In this document: piece after piece, positions 29,400 through 40,987 of the stretch
How the letters are laid out: each line of letters starts with the position of its first letter
Position numbering within the stretch: the stretch's first letter is position 1
From: Nereocystis luetkeana
Taxonomy: Eukaryota > Sar > Phaeophyceae > Laminariales > Laminariaceae
DNA length: 64,000 nt
Direction of reading: 5' to 3'
Assembly (NCBI GenBank): GCA_031213475.1
Contig: JARUPZ010000006.1
Coordinates: 2,075,501-2,139,500, forward strand
Notes under the pieces: model-generated
What the model was told of the DNA's origin: nothing
Database searches by the model: none
The model's input: the letters and a program-made list of their open reading frames with translations, nothing else
Position numbers and translations under genes: made by a program

Positions 29400-31920
29400 T
29401 CCACAAGGATAGACCTGCGCGGATTGTATCAGATCAGAGTACAACATGCTAACAAACCCCGGCCGACGGAGAACTTTTAATAACATACCCACCCTCTCAG
29501 ATTGCTACCACCGCGGGAACCCATCCAGATCATTCAGATCGTTCAGACGAGCCCGGTATAATCCTGCACATGCCTCGTTTGATCCAGATCCGATACATAA
29601 GATATGTGTGTTGCGAACAGATACTATTATATTGTCCGTCGAATACTTACGACGGTCCACACATTATTGGAGAGATCCCGATCCATACATAAACAAATTA
29701 GTTCCTACAGTTTCCGTGTCTTACTCATACGAGCTATCTTCACTGTGTGCACATAATGTGCACGTAAACCAGGAATCTGTCTGCCCCGAAACGTTCAGAT
29801 CATGAAGAGAGGATCGATAATCTGTCCGATACAGCATGTGAACGTTCCACACCTCGGACACGTCAGATCCCCTCTAGATTATTAAATGTATAAAAATAGG
29901 TACGATTGATAAGCACGATCCGCGGAATCTACATCATTGTTGCTTTGTTGGGATCAATATTTCACTGATGGGATTTGTATGATCAATATCTTACACTACC
30001 AGGGTACACATTACACACGTTTTTCCTAGCATGATCCGCATACGTTGGATGTCGTTCACTTTGTGGGATCTGTATGACCTGCATAATCTGTTAATTGCTC
30101 GCGGGTGATTGTACACCAGTCAGTGCCTGTAAAAACATGCCTACTACAGCAACTCACCCGCATTGTATACACATCGGAACCGTTCGGTACAGGCTGGGAG
30201 CTACGTTAGGGACATGGCAGCTCACCGAGCAAGGTGGTTGCAGCCACCCATTTTTCTCCCCTTCACAAGTAGACTACATACCATGTCACCTCGAGCGTCA
30301 AGCATCGCGGGTATCGAGGGCAGCAGCAGCAGCAGCAGCAGCTCTTCTAGTGGCTCTGCGGTTGCAGATGACCTCGGGTGGGGCCAAACCAGCATATATA
30401 TATATCCTGTAGAGCAGTCTAGGCTGGTCTACTGTGGTCGCGTAGGATATATATGCCGACAATGCTGTTGGCAGAGTCTAGGTGGGTGTTGTACTTTCGC
30501 TTTACCTTTAAGATTGCCACTCAAGTAGTGGCACCACTCTCGCGAAGTGGGAATTTTACGTTTTGGGTGGAAACGACAATGACCTCTACAAAGTGCTGGT
30601 TTATGTTGGGCTTTGGTTGTGTTGGAGTTTCCAAGAAGGATATTCTCCTGAGTTTTATCTTATAGCAACACGTTGCCGCCATTCATCTTACAACCTACCG
30701 GTACGATGCAAGAGCATATTACGTACTCGACATATCTACGGACGGGGTGAGTGCATTACGGAGGGCTTTGAAACGCACAACTCTAATTTTCAGTGTGTAA
30801 GCTGTAAGATCGTACTGGTACTTGTTTTTACACACACGATTGCTCGGGTCAAACCTGCACGATCTATACAGCTCTTGCACTCACAAGGTGAGATCTGCGT
30901 GATCTAGTTCATCATCATACGTTTTTGTTTTGTTTTCTAGTGTGCGTGATCCGTATGGTGATCTGTATGGTTCCCAGGAGCTGAATCAGGTTTGCTCCAA
31001 GGGAACTATACGATATACACTTGATCTTACGCACGCGTTAACCTGGGTGGGTTGTGGCTGACCTGCATGATCTGCCCATATTTTTGCCGAGTGTGATTCG
31101 TATGATCTGTGTGATCTAGACAATGCCTACCTAGGTCCTGGTGAGTACTATACGGTCTAAATCTTATATACACTTTTTGTCTTTGGTGGGATCTGTGTTA
31201 CCTGCATGATCCGCATTTTTTTTCGCCATGTATGTATGTGGGGCTTGTATGATCTGCGTAATCTAGACAACATTCACCTGAGGATATCTGTACAATCTAG
31301 ATGTTATACCCAACATTTCCAAATCGGCCAAGGTCTAGATCACTAAAATATATTTCGGTTAATATCGGTATGTTATGCGTAAGATCTAGGGTCCACAGAT
31401 ATCTACGGGTAAGTATGCAACAGATCGGCCGTTCACACAGATCCCGTCCGGCAAAATATGCGAATATCACGCAGATCATGCAGAATCTGATCCCACCGGG
31501 GCAAACGTGTGGGTCAGATCTAGATCAAACAATTCCTATCAGGTACGCATTGCCTACTGCAGATCGCTTAGATCATCCAGATGGCACCGATGCAAACGCC
31601 TGAATACCTTGATAATCATACACATCATACTCACACTAAAATGGACCGGTATGTAAGAGCTGGGTCATTCAGATCCCACTACTGTACAGTGGGTCTCCCA
31701 TGTATGTGTGGAAAATCTGATCATACATAATATATCTGATTGCGGGTAAGAGTTGCCACTACTCTAGATTGTACATATCCCACACAGCGACCATGATCTA
31801 GACCCCGCAGGTCACATTTGAACAGGGGTGTATCTACCCATCCATCCAGAAGGGTCTACCTCATGCAGCGCAGGTCTGATCTATCTGTCTGACTTGTTGA
31901 ATATTTAAATCTCAAGCCAA
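29400..31920 (+). repeat. GATC-rich degenerate repeat tract, unit 1
   Basis: Very dense in GATCTG, GATCC and GATCTAGAC words. In 30940-31320 a ~150-bp imperfect tandem period is visible (GATCTGTGTGATCTAGAC at ~31104, GATCTGCGTAATCTAGAC at ~31251, a related block at ~30945). Open frames here (29446-29805, 30163-30528) follow the repeats and are probably chance. No gene supported. Confidence 0.6.
30321..30342 (+). repeat. CAG trinucleotide run, 7 copies, unit 1
   Basis: Seven CAG units; unit 2 has six at 58835-58853. An (AT)n run follows 60 bp downstream and also differs in length. Confidence 0.85.
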
Positions 31921-32191
31921 CCTGAAGTTGAAATACAGCAGTCAGCTAAGCTCACTCACGTGTCGTTCGCCTGGTCGCCTGATGTACCAGACGTTGATGT
32001 GGTGAGTACCGTCCCGAGGAGGAAGAGCAGTACCGAGGAAGACGCCGACTTTGGTGCTTTCATAAACCTCATGACACCTTCGTTCCAGAAAAAACACAAC
32101 AAAAAATGGCATGTTTGATACCAGATTCTGGTATATTTATGGGAAGAAGACTATTAATAATATGATGCAGATGATCGGAACAGCGGGACAG

Positions 32192-32199
32192 TATAAATA
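32192..32199 (+). promoter_or_regulatory. TATA-box-like element, unit 1
   Basis: TATAAATA preceded by GGGACAG and followed about 30 bp later by GAGAGCGTGAGTCGG; the block is conserved in unit 2 (60684-60691). An open frame follows (32257-32547) but is not kept in unit 2, so the transcript, if any, may be spliced or non-coding. Confidence 0.3.
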
Positions 32200-32599
32200 T
32201 ACGCATGGCCGAGAGTACGAGAGCGTGAGTCGGCAAAATTCAATGCAAATCGAGCTGTGCAGTGGAGTTCGAGCGCTGAATTGAGCCCACTGCCCAATCC
32301 AAACGAAAGCACGCAGACAAGAAACGGTACCTACTACCTATCACCTGTGACTACAGCAGTGCGGCTTGTACAGGACGCCGCTGAGGGTGCTGAAAGCAGA
32401 TCGTCCCACGTTTTTAACGAGCTGCGAGCTGACAGCGCTGGAAAGTTAGCGTTGGTTTACAAACAATCGTGCTTAAGAAAAAAAAAACTAAACTGCTCGT
32501 GTGGCCGGCGAAAGAGAGATAAAACCAATCGTATTAAGTATATTTGACCCTCCTTAGATATATATATACGGACACCCATATATATTTTGTATTAATTGC

Positions 32600-33707
32600 A
32601 TGAAGAGAGAAATTGCTACCATCCAGTATTAATAGGCGAAACGTGCCTCAAACCTTTTTTTTTTGTTCCTGTCCACGGCCAAGCGCGGGATAATTTATGT
32701 GCCAAACTACTACTACTACTGCTGTATAACTATCCGGCGCGGGGAGAGCGGCAACGTCGGACATCAGACAGGGGTGGGAACGATACTGAGGGTCTGACTG
32801 AGATGGGAGGCGACACCATGACGAGACGACCAGCACACAGAACAGGCTGACAACAAATTTGGGAAAGACACCCATAAATAATACCGGTATTGCGGTGTGT
32901 GTTGTGTGATACTGATACCAGGTACCAGGTGAAATAAATACACGGCAGCTACAGCCGCAGCAATCCGGAACAACTTGCCGCGCTGTTCTAGGTACGCCTC
33001 TACAATACTCACGTGGGTTCGTCTATACAGCACGTGCTCACGAACACGCTGCGAGACGGCACAACCGCGAACGAACAAGAACGAGCTAGAGGAGTGTACA
33101 CATCGCTCTTGGGACGGCGGGACGTTTGGCGGCAAATCTCATTCCGTGTAGTATTGCTGATATTCTCACCTGTTTGAAGTCTGTCCGAAGTCGCAGCGTG
33201 TCGTCGAGGAAGACGGGGGGCGTAAAGCGCGGGCTGGTGCCAAGATCTTGAGGCCGGTCGCACAGTCAAAGGGTCACAGATCCAACGGAGTCACTCGTTG
33301 GGAAATAGAGGGCAGATGATGGGCTTGAACTTTCTCGTGAACACCGAATCGAACGAAAACGGGTTTTTGTTGTGAGTGCGGTTGTGGTTGTGAGGTTGTG
33401 AGGAAGGTGGGAGGTGCCTCGGGTTTGCTGAACCAGCGCGCCGGGACTGTCACCTTCTCGCTTACAGCCGGGACTGTCACCCTTTCGCTACATAAGAACT
33501 TGCCGAGGCTCTTCCTGCTTTGAGGATCTGCCGAGTACTTGGCGGATTGACGAGGATGCTCCGCCTGTTTTTGAAAGCTTGCATTCAAGATTCGGCGTTT
33601 TTTTGTAAGGGGGACCCGGCTCGGCAATAATAATCAAACTTACGCCGCACATCCATCCTCGCTCGCTCGCCGGCCCGCCCACCAGAAGCACGAGAAACCG
33701 ATATTGA
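32600..33707 (-). other. Region with weak minus-strand exons, unit 1
   Basis: A strong minus-strand donor (AACAG|GTGAGA near 33170) ends a plausible short exon (RFTPPVFLDDTLRLRTDFKQ). Farther up, a Pro/Gln-rich frame (33274-33627) includes a direct repeat of a GGGACTGTCACC word encoding RVTVPAVSEKVTVPA. The frame 32764-33135 is hydrophobic in part. Copies in unit 2 (61100-62190) are near identical, so copy comparison gives little help. No gene is assigned. Confidence 0.3.
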
Positions 33708-33910
33708 TCTGCCTTTCCAACTGGCACTACGCTCTCGCTCTCAAGAAAGTGAGCCCTCTCAGGCTTCATCGTCCTCTACGCCAAGAACCTGCCTGTGTTG
33801 TCTTCGTCCACGTTCGGGCAAGAGGGGCCTGCTGTAAACACTTTGCGGTGAGACTAAAATATAATCCAGTATTTATTTACTGCTGTACGATATAAGCATA
33901 ATATTGACCA

Positions 33911-33930
33911 GGTACCTGGTACCAGGTACC
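33911..33930. repeat. Perfect 20-bp GGTACC palindrome, unit 2
   Basis: This is the same self-complementary 20 bases as in unit 1, unchanged although flanking bases differ. Confidence 0.85.
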
Positions 33931-34829
33931 CGGTACCAGGTACTCAGTTAATACCACTCCGTCTGGACATGTAAGGACAGTTTCGACAGGCATATTTACA
34001 CTCAACGTCCTTACAATAATAGCGCCGTGTCACGATTATCAGCGAGTGCCTCGAGCTCTCGAGCTGTAAGCGTAAAACACTTTCTTTACCTGAATTAGTA
34101 GTAGTATTCTTCTGAAGCCACGCGACCGACGATGTGCAGCAACGAGCGGAAACTGTCCTCGCGTGTGTGTCCGTGGTGTGTCGCGTGGTTGTGTCATCTT
34201 CCTGAGTCTCGTGTTGCCTCTCGACTCGAGATTGTCGTTGCTTCCACAAATGCTTGGTGTGAAGTGCTGTTCCGCTCTTATCGCGATGATTCTGTAGTTT
34301 CACTGATAAACACCCACAACAGCAGTAAGTACAGTACAGCAGTACCTCGCTTGCTCGGCCGCGCCGCCGATGAAGATATTGCCAGGCACCAGACAGATCG
34401 GATCACCGTACAGTCCATCCATGTCGGTTTCAAGTATCTGCATCATCTGTGTCATCTGTACCATCTAGACAGGTTTCCACGGGGCTCATCTACAGCCTAA
34501 AACATATGTTTACACGTCGCAGTAGTGACCTTCAGGGTGTACTCTAAACATTGATATTGAATAGTCAGGTTATCATGCGTGCGGGCCCGGCTTTGTAAGC
34601 ATATCGTACAGTAGTAGCAGTACGCTGATCTGGTACGATCTGTGTGATGGATACATGTTTCCACGTGATGATGTGCGAGACATACCCAGTATCTGCGGAA
34701 TACATGCCATCGGAATACATGTCATACGTCCCAACGAAGTGATTTGTTTTATCTAATGGTCGATGAGAAAATGAGCGGGATAATAAAAATCGATTCGGCA
34801 CGTTTTGCGAGTAGCTTAGTGTCCTTCCT

Positions 34830-35645
34830 CTGTAGACTGTGCGGCTCCCACCCACCAATACGGAAGGTCATACAGGGCGTAGAGATCAGGCATATAACCC
34901 CCTCTAAAGACCTATACAGTAGATCACAAGGTGGGGATCGGCTATGTGTCCAATGTATGAAATCTACGTTTCTAGCACGTTATCAGCTATTATTGGCATT
35001 GTTACAGACTTAGTCAGTGCACAACATGCCATACGATTCACAGTGTTTGTCATCCCAGGTACTACGTGCACACTTGAACAAGTCTTTCGTTTTTCAAAGA
35101 AACGTGAAATTGACGAACACGGGCAGCTTACTCACGTGTGGTTTGTTTTTTCCCACGAAGCGGCAGGAGTCGATGTGGTAGGCCCCACACCGAAGAGAAA
35201 AACACCGGTAGCCGCCGAGAAGATAACACGTCGCATCCTCATAATGCTCCTTTCCAGGCGCTCCTCTTCCAAAAAAGTTTGAAAGAAGAGAGAAAATCAA
35301 ACTACGCATACATGCAGGCCAGATCACGATCTACTAAATGGGGTGTATCATCTACAGCACATTACTTTCACATCGCTGACATAATAAAATATTGCGCTGG
35401 GTATATGTTGACAGAACAATAAGGACTGTAAGGTATAGCAAATATCCAACCGAGGAACTACTAGCTACTTTAGTAATACTTGTACATACATTCGAATCAT
35501 ACCGCCCTACGGTGAACCCGGCAACATTGGGTTGGCCTTACAGCTCATGAACATATCTGCTCTGGCATATCTGCAAAATATCGTGATGTGGGGAGTGGGG
35601 ATACAGCGAAAAACTTCAATACTAGGCGGTCTCGCGGACGGGTGT
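34830..35645 (-). other. Inverted ~0.8-kb segment in unit 2
   Basis: This is the reverse complement of 1126-1937. The right junction shares the word GGTGT with the unit 1 sequence; at the left junction about a dozen bases of the unit 1 form are missing. That suits a small cut-and-flip repair event rather than an element moving. Confidence 0.9.
34944..35282 (+). CDS. Same 111-codon exon, inverted copy in unit 2
   Basis: This is the homologue of 1488-1823, lying in the opposite orientation because the surrounding 0.8 kb is inverted in unit 2. The frame is intact and one codon longer. If the exon belongs to a longer minus-strand gene, it is cut off from the other exons in this unit. Confidence 0.5.
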   Translation: MCPMYEIYVSSTLSAIIGIVTDLVSAQHAIRFTVFVIPGTTCTLEQVFRFSKKREIDEHGQLTHVWFVFSHEAAGVDVVGPTPKRKTPVAAEKITRRILIMLLSRRSSSKKV

Positions 35646-35805
35646 ATTTTCTCTGGGCTGGATACATACTAAAATATCAAGATCTCACACAACATGACAT
35701 AACGTCAGGTGACGATTAATTAGTGTTAACAAATGATCTGCAGTAGTAAAGTACATTGCGGCCTATCCGGCGCAAGGAAACCCAATGTAACAATATCGTC
35801 AGGCG

Positions 35806-35910
35806 GCATCACCCCGTTACCGTCACCATGCTACCGTCACCACCACCCTGCCACCGTTACCATCGTTATGTCACCGTGACCCAGTCAACATCACTCCGCT
35901 ACATTCCCCT
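35806..35910 (+). repeat. CACC/ACCGTCAC minisatellite, unit 2
   Basis: This is the counterpart of the unit 1 minisatellite near 2107-2215. It consists of degenerate ACCGTCACC, ACCACCCTG and ACCGTTACC words in tandem, with point differences between units. Confidence 0.6.
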
Positions 35911-36870
35911 CATCATCGTCACCAGTTCGGCACCACGTAACCCTGTTGCCGCCATGCTGTCACGGCATCAGCGTCATCGTGCCGCACAGTATCGATTGAC
36001 CGAAGCGAACCACGGAACGGAACTAACTGGCCGAATCTGGATCCGAGTCCAAACCAGTAGCTCTGTGTTTTCACGAAAGATACGCCCCGCCTGAACCACC
36101 TTGCGCAGCTATTAAGGACGGAATGCTAACTCTCGCACGGATGATACTGACAGGCTTGAAAATCATGACATCGAGGAATAGGCTTCGCCCTTTATCTACT
36201 GTAGTTCTTGGAATATCAGCATGCCTGGTCTAATGGAGGACTGGGGTTTCGCACTGTCCCTGCAGTACTCTGGCCCCGATCATTCCACACGCAGCCGAAA
36301 TGTTCAGGTTAAAACTCGCTACTGTGCAGCGGTAATACCCACGCGGATAGATCAGACTGCCCCTTCTTGATCGACAGTATATATCTTTCGAGGAAGACAG
36401 CTCCCTGCTCTATGCCATCATTGCACGATATAGCGCGCGAGCACCGGGGTATGTCTGCACAAGCTGGCGCCTACACACGGGAGGAGTCGTACGGTCTGCA
36501 CGATCTAGATTTTGATTGGGAGAGGGGGGGGGGGGTGTACGATTAAGATCAACATCCCGCACACCATTTATCCAATTTGAGAGCCCTACGATACAACCCT
36601 CACGCACATGTTTCTCGGGGCGACAGGCGTGTGATACCACTCCTGCGTACATACCGGTACCTGCCTGGCGGTTTGGTCTAATACGACAGCATCTGGACAT
36701 TAAGTTGTGCATGGGTAATCTGCTGTAGACACATCGGAAGTAGATATCCGCTTTACGGACTCTTTCTATTGTACTAACCTGCTTGTCCATGATAGCACTC
36801 ACGACGCGTTGAAACCAGCCCGAGAGCTTGTATCACACGCACAGCTCAACCATGGTCCCCACACCACACC

Positions 36871-37053
36871 TTGATGCATCGCAAAGTAGCACGAGCACGC
36901 GTTCGTTTAACATTACATGAGGTCGTGAGGGAAATGCTCCAATATCTGGTAGAACTGCAGCCAGCCGCGTATCGTTCTACGCCGCATCCAGACCGTGGAT
37001 TAAACTGTGGACCCGAGAGTTTTCTTCTAATGTTACGAGTGCGCATGAGTTGA
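36871..37053 (+). CDS. Candidate exon, basic N-terminus, unit 2
   Basis: This is the counterpart of 3173-3355, same length, last two thirds identical. Unknown function. Confidence 0.35.
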   Translation: MMHRKVARARVRLTLHEVVREMLQYLVELQPAAYRSTPHPDRGLNCGPESFLLMLRVRMS

Positions 37054-37389
37054 TGGGAACTATATTGTGCATTGTGCAGGCACGAGATGGACATTCATAA
37101 CGTTTACAGTTCTGGGTTTCTTTAGCTGGCTTAGTTTGCCCTGTGACAATAGGCATCCCACTGTGATGCTACACAGCATACCACTGTAGTAGTCGCTACT
37201 GGAGAAGAGCCTAAATTCGTTGGATGAACACGACAACACCCCGCAGAACCTGCTGGGTTTCTACGGTTGTGTATCGTCTATCCTACTATCAATACCTGAC
37301 TCACACGCCTTCTGCTTTGTGGAGGCTGTGCGAACATCATGCACATTCCATTTGTCCATCATCGTACACTTTCTGACGACATGGCACAT

Positions 37390-37920
37390 CTATCGGCACT
37401 GGCCTTTTGCAGACCTCCTGCAAGCACCTCCTGACACGCGTATGGTGGATTGTATATGGTATCGTTTGTTCGAGTCGAGGGAGAGACAGAAACTTCTCGC
37501 CCCGAACAGATACATGGATAGCAGCCTCCTGCGAGTTCTTCTCAGTATCCCACCGCCATTTGTTTCCCTGGCTCTCTTTCTCCCTGTCCCAAGGTTCCTA
37601 ACTAACAGCACCAACCGCTCAGTTGTCTCTGCAAGGTATGCTGTGGTTCCATTCCACTCCCCCAGATCGTAATGTCCAACTGCAAAAAAACGGAACCATG
37701 GAGCATACGTAACCCCGGCTGTCTGGAAGTGTTCCCCCTCAAACGATAAGAGGGTGGAAGGGATGGAAAGGAATTCGCGCTCACAAACGTCGATTGGTAG
37801 AGTAACCCTTGGTAGGGCTGATCTCGAATGCTGTCTATCCATGCGTACGGTGATGAACGATGAACACGATGACACTAACAAATCTGGGACGATGCGCCCT
37901 TTCATGTGCACGCCCCCCAA
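37390..37920 (-). CDS. Hypothetical 176-codon frame, unit 2
   Basis: The frame opens with an ATG at 37920 and stays open for 176 codons. Residues ~28-95 are the most protein-like, with an aromatic segment (APWFRFFAVGHYDLGEWNG). After about residue 100 it becomes Arg-rich and differs in frame from unit 1, so the true 3' end may be spliced. It is transcribed with gene D. No family recognised. Confidence 0.42.
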   Translation of the reverse strand: MGGVHMKGRIVPDLLVSSCSSFITVRMDRQHSRSALPRVTLPIDVCEREFLSIPSTLLSFEGEHFQTAGVTYAPWFRFFAVGHYDLGEWNGTTAYLAETTERLVLLVRNLGTGRKRARETNGGGILRRTRRRLLSMYLFGARSFCLSLDSNKRYHIQSTIRVSGGACRRSAKGQCR

Positions 37921-38236
37921 TACATCCCGCCAGTCACTACACTATCAGTCGCCGCGCTTGTCACTAACCAATCTCGCTCGTCGTCCATTGCACGCCTCGT
38001 TGTTACGTCAAACGTTCTTCGTCATGATATCTTCGCCGTTCTTCAACTGAATCCTTGACAAGAATGCCCAGGCAAAGAGGGTTTATGGCAGGAAACACGA
38101 ACGAAATCTTCGCCTCAGTCGACAACACGTGGGCAAGAACAACTCCGACCCCATCTTCTACTACTACTGTTTTCCAGTATCACCAATTCGTGCTTGTCGG
38201 CATTCAAGGAGGGACCGCCAATGATCACGGGAAACG

Positions 38237-38852
38237 TCAGCGATGCACCGACCTGAAACACGTCTGGAACCTACCGCTCATACAGGTCAAGATATCAACT
38301 AACGCCGCCATGTAATTATAAAGATATGGTATAGGTGTCGAAAGGAACTCGCTCAGAAATATGTTTGAAACTGTCGTCAGAATGTGTGCGTTGGTGGAAG
38401 GTTCCACGAAAGTGATCAGAATTTCATCGTAGAGTTCGGCGATCGTGCATAATATTGAAAACGAAGTGAAAAACACCCTCAGTCAGCCAGCCTGCCAGAG
38501 ACAAAGGAACCCCTGTGAGTGCGGTCGGTCCCCTGCCGATCCAAAACTTGCATTCGCTGGAAATAATGTTTCGTCTTGGAAGTTGAGGATATCGCGTCGC
38601 TGTGGGTTCTGGTTGGCTGGAATCATTCAGAAAATGGTCGTATTGCAATTGGAGAAACAGAGCGTGGTGGGGGATTTGACCTTGAACAACGTCGGACAAA
38701 AATAGATCGCTTGAGTTTTGCCCGTTGATCAGGGTTATTTCTGTTTCCTTGTGATAATGGTTTCCCGGGTGTGGATCGTATGAGATTCTTGAAGATGACC
38801 TGGTCATAATATTTGTCGATTTGGTTGGCCGATTGGCCCTGAGCGTTTTCAT
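38237..38852 (-). CDS. Gene D, unit 2 copy
   Basis: Same two-exon model as unit 1: exon 1 38852-38477, exon 2 38370-38237, 106-nt intron, 169 aa, no break. About ten replacements from the unit 1 copy, several clustered around residues 51-56. Divergent from gene A at 38933. Confidence 0.6.
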
Positions 38853-38932
38853 TTCTGTTTTCCTAACGTATCGCGTGGATTACAAATGATACGTTAGTGA
38901 TATATTAGTCGGTTACTGACCTGTTCACGGCG

Positions 38933-40081
38933 ATGCCGCCCCAGGTGTTACCGGGGTTCTCGCTCGACGTCGACGTTGAACAAGACCATAGCGAAAGAGG
39001 GCGGTGGACAAGATTTGCGTGGGAGCCACCTATACCACCGGACCAGTTCATGATACGATTCTTGAATGTACTCCTCTACGTGTTCCACATCATCCGCTCG
39101 AACCACTTTCATGCCTTCCTGTTCGGGAGGAGACATCGCCGTCGCCGCTACTACATCAACCCCAACAGCACGAGAGGTCGCCGTTATCGCAGGATTTCGC
39201 GGGCAAAGGCCGACATGTCCCGGAGTCTGCGCAGCTTCTGGGCGCAGGTTCAGGCTGTTTCATCGTCCCCTGCAGCGAAGAGAAAAGCGCTCAGGGCGAC
39301 CGACAGACCCATTCCTGCGAGGGCTAGTCTACAGGCGGCTGCTCCTACAGCCCGGCTACCCCTCGTGTCGCCACCTGTGCTGTCGACCCCGTTGGAGGTA
39401 GAGGGTCTGGCGGCTGCATCGCCTTCCCTGAGCCTTGTTTGCCAGGTCGTTGCTACCGTCTCACCGTGGCCCCTTCACCACTCGACGACGCCGCTATGGA
39501 TGCCCGATGCAGCAGTGACTGGCTCACTGTGTGCTGACAAGACGTGGTGGAGTGTGCCGCCACAAACCGTCGCCGTGACGGAACTGTGCCAGTCCGGCCG
39601 TGTCGTGACTGCGGGTGGGTGGAAATGTGCCGTCCAACCTGGCGTGGACGGACTGTGGGTTGTGGGAAGAGGAACCAATATTCACTCCCGACCTGGTTAT
39701 ATCAAGGTGAATCGACCCCCATTTGATCCGCGTGGAAGCATGCATGTGTGCAAAGGGAACACCCAGCCGTCGCCACGGTCTCAGCGTGCGCGGTAACGCC
39801 CTCAAGGCACGAGAGGATGTCACCAGCGGCCCCCGGCAGTGTCCCTACGGGCATAGTACGTGCATAGCCTGCTGCTGTAGGCATTTGTAAAACGGAGAGT
39901 GACTACGCCAAACGATATCAACGTCGCGAAATATAATTCTCGGGCTGTCACGCCGTGTGTGTCGAGCGAATACACTGTCCGAACTCCCGAAACATTTACA
40001 ACTAGTGTTCCTGAGGTGCTGCACTGCCCTTCAACGACGAATGTGTATAATACAGTGCAATCGACAGAGGTTGGTGTATAG
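38933..40081 (+). CDS. Gene A, unit 2 copy
   Basis: The frame 38933-39796 is intact, 287 codons, with the same domain layout. The alternative second exon (39881-40081) is also open. Replacements from unit 1 cluster after residue ~205, while the N-terminal domain is almost unchanged (K/R and Y/H only), which suggests the Arg-rich domain is the constrained part. Confidence 0.62.
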
Positions 40082-40318
40082 CAGATGATCATACCGGCGG
40101 CCGAGTCGATCAGCGTCATGTATACTCCAACAAACACCCTGTAGCACCCCACGCACACCCCGTCCCGGCTCCACTTTCTTATCGGTTAGTGAGATCCACT
40201 CCGGCGATGCTAACCTTCCTTTGGCGATGATGGGCTTGCATATATCGATGTGTATGTTATGAAAACCGGAGCCCATCCGCTCTGGCACCAACGCTTGAAC
40301 GTATGGCTTAATTACTAG

Positions 40319-40607
40319 CTCCCTCCTCCAACTGACCCCTCGCCTGTTTGACGACGATGCCGTGCACCAGGAATCCGACGCTATGCTCACCGACTCACTG
40401 CATGCCCGGGATTCGGCGGGATTGGCACAATGCCTCACAGTGATGGACTGGACCCAGTCGGGCGGCATCTCGCGAAAGGATAGCTGCTCGAGTGACGCCG
40501 TTCGAGCTTATATGGCTTGGTCGCTATTTGTCTCTTGCATGAAACGAGTGGATGCAATGTGCAGTATGGTGCCGACCGTCGCGCTAAACCCCGACAGCGG
40601 CTGTCAG
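40319..40607 (+). CDS. Candidate internal exon, unit 2
   Basis: Counterpart of 6623-6911. Acceptor and donor (CAG|GTACGT) are kept and the frame is open. The intron that follows is shorter here because ~205 bp present in unit 1 is missing. Confidence 0.5.
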
Positions 40608-40987
40608 GTACGTTGATGCGACTACATGGCTATATCTTCTGTATAAACCTATTCATGGTGCCAACCTCGGTACATTAACCGTGCCAGCACATGAAACATT
40701 ACAAGTTGCAGGCTGCCGCACTTCCCGCCACGAATATCGAACGACCATCGTTTGTGTTTGTGTACGTAACAATAGTCCGTCGGTTTGGCAAAGACATGGA
40801 ACTCTTACATAAATCATTCAAATCTTGGATCAGTTCTATGTTACATGCATGATATCCCTGACAACATGTTATACCGCGCGCCGATGTCGTTGGAGCGATT
40901 CCATTGAGGTTGGCAATGCGTAGTAGCGTGGGAAACCTAAACAGATAACGCAGAGCCACTGCCGTTACTCGCCTCCCGTAATTTCAG

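Larger units (their letters stand above)
1..33707. repeat. Tandem repeat unit 1 (33.7 kb)
   Basis: The first bases of the window recur at 33708 and again at 62194, and the intervening sequence is colinear between copies, so 1-33707 is one full period of a head-to-tail array. The phase is arbitrary because the window starts inside the array. It is about 5.2 kb longer than unit 2, of which 5010 bp is five extra copies of the 1002-bp repeat in gene B; smaller indels make up the rest. It could be a chromosomal amplification, a concatemer of an extrachromosomal molecule, or a very large mobile element; nothing visible decides between these. Confidence 0.95.

Noticed and set aside
29446-30528. Open frames of about 100-120 codons in the GATC-rich tract, one with a poly-Ser run
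   Set aside because: They follow the repeat words and the CAG run; composition is that of translated low-complexity DNA and there is no splice or start support.
32150-32600. TATA-containing block considered as a long terminal repeat
   Set aside because: No second copy at a retroelement-like distance within the unit, no TG...CA ends, and no polymerase-like protein nearby.
35806-36094. 112-codon frame through the CACC minisatellite (35756-36094) as a gene
   Set aside because: Its first half is translated minisatellite and the unit 1 frame starts elsewhere; no splice or start evidence.
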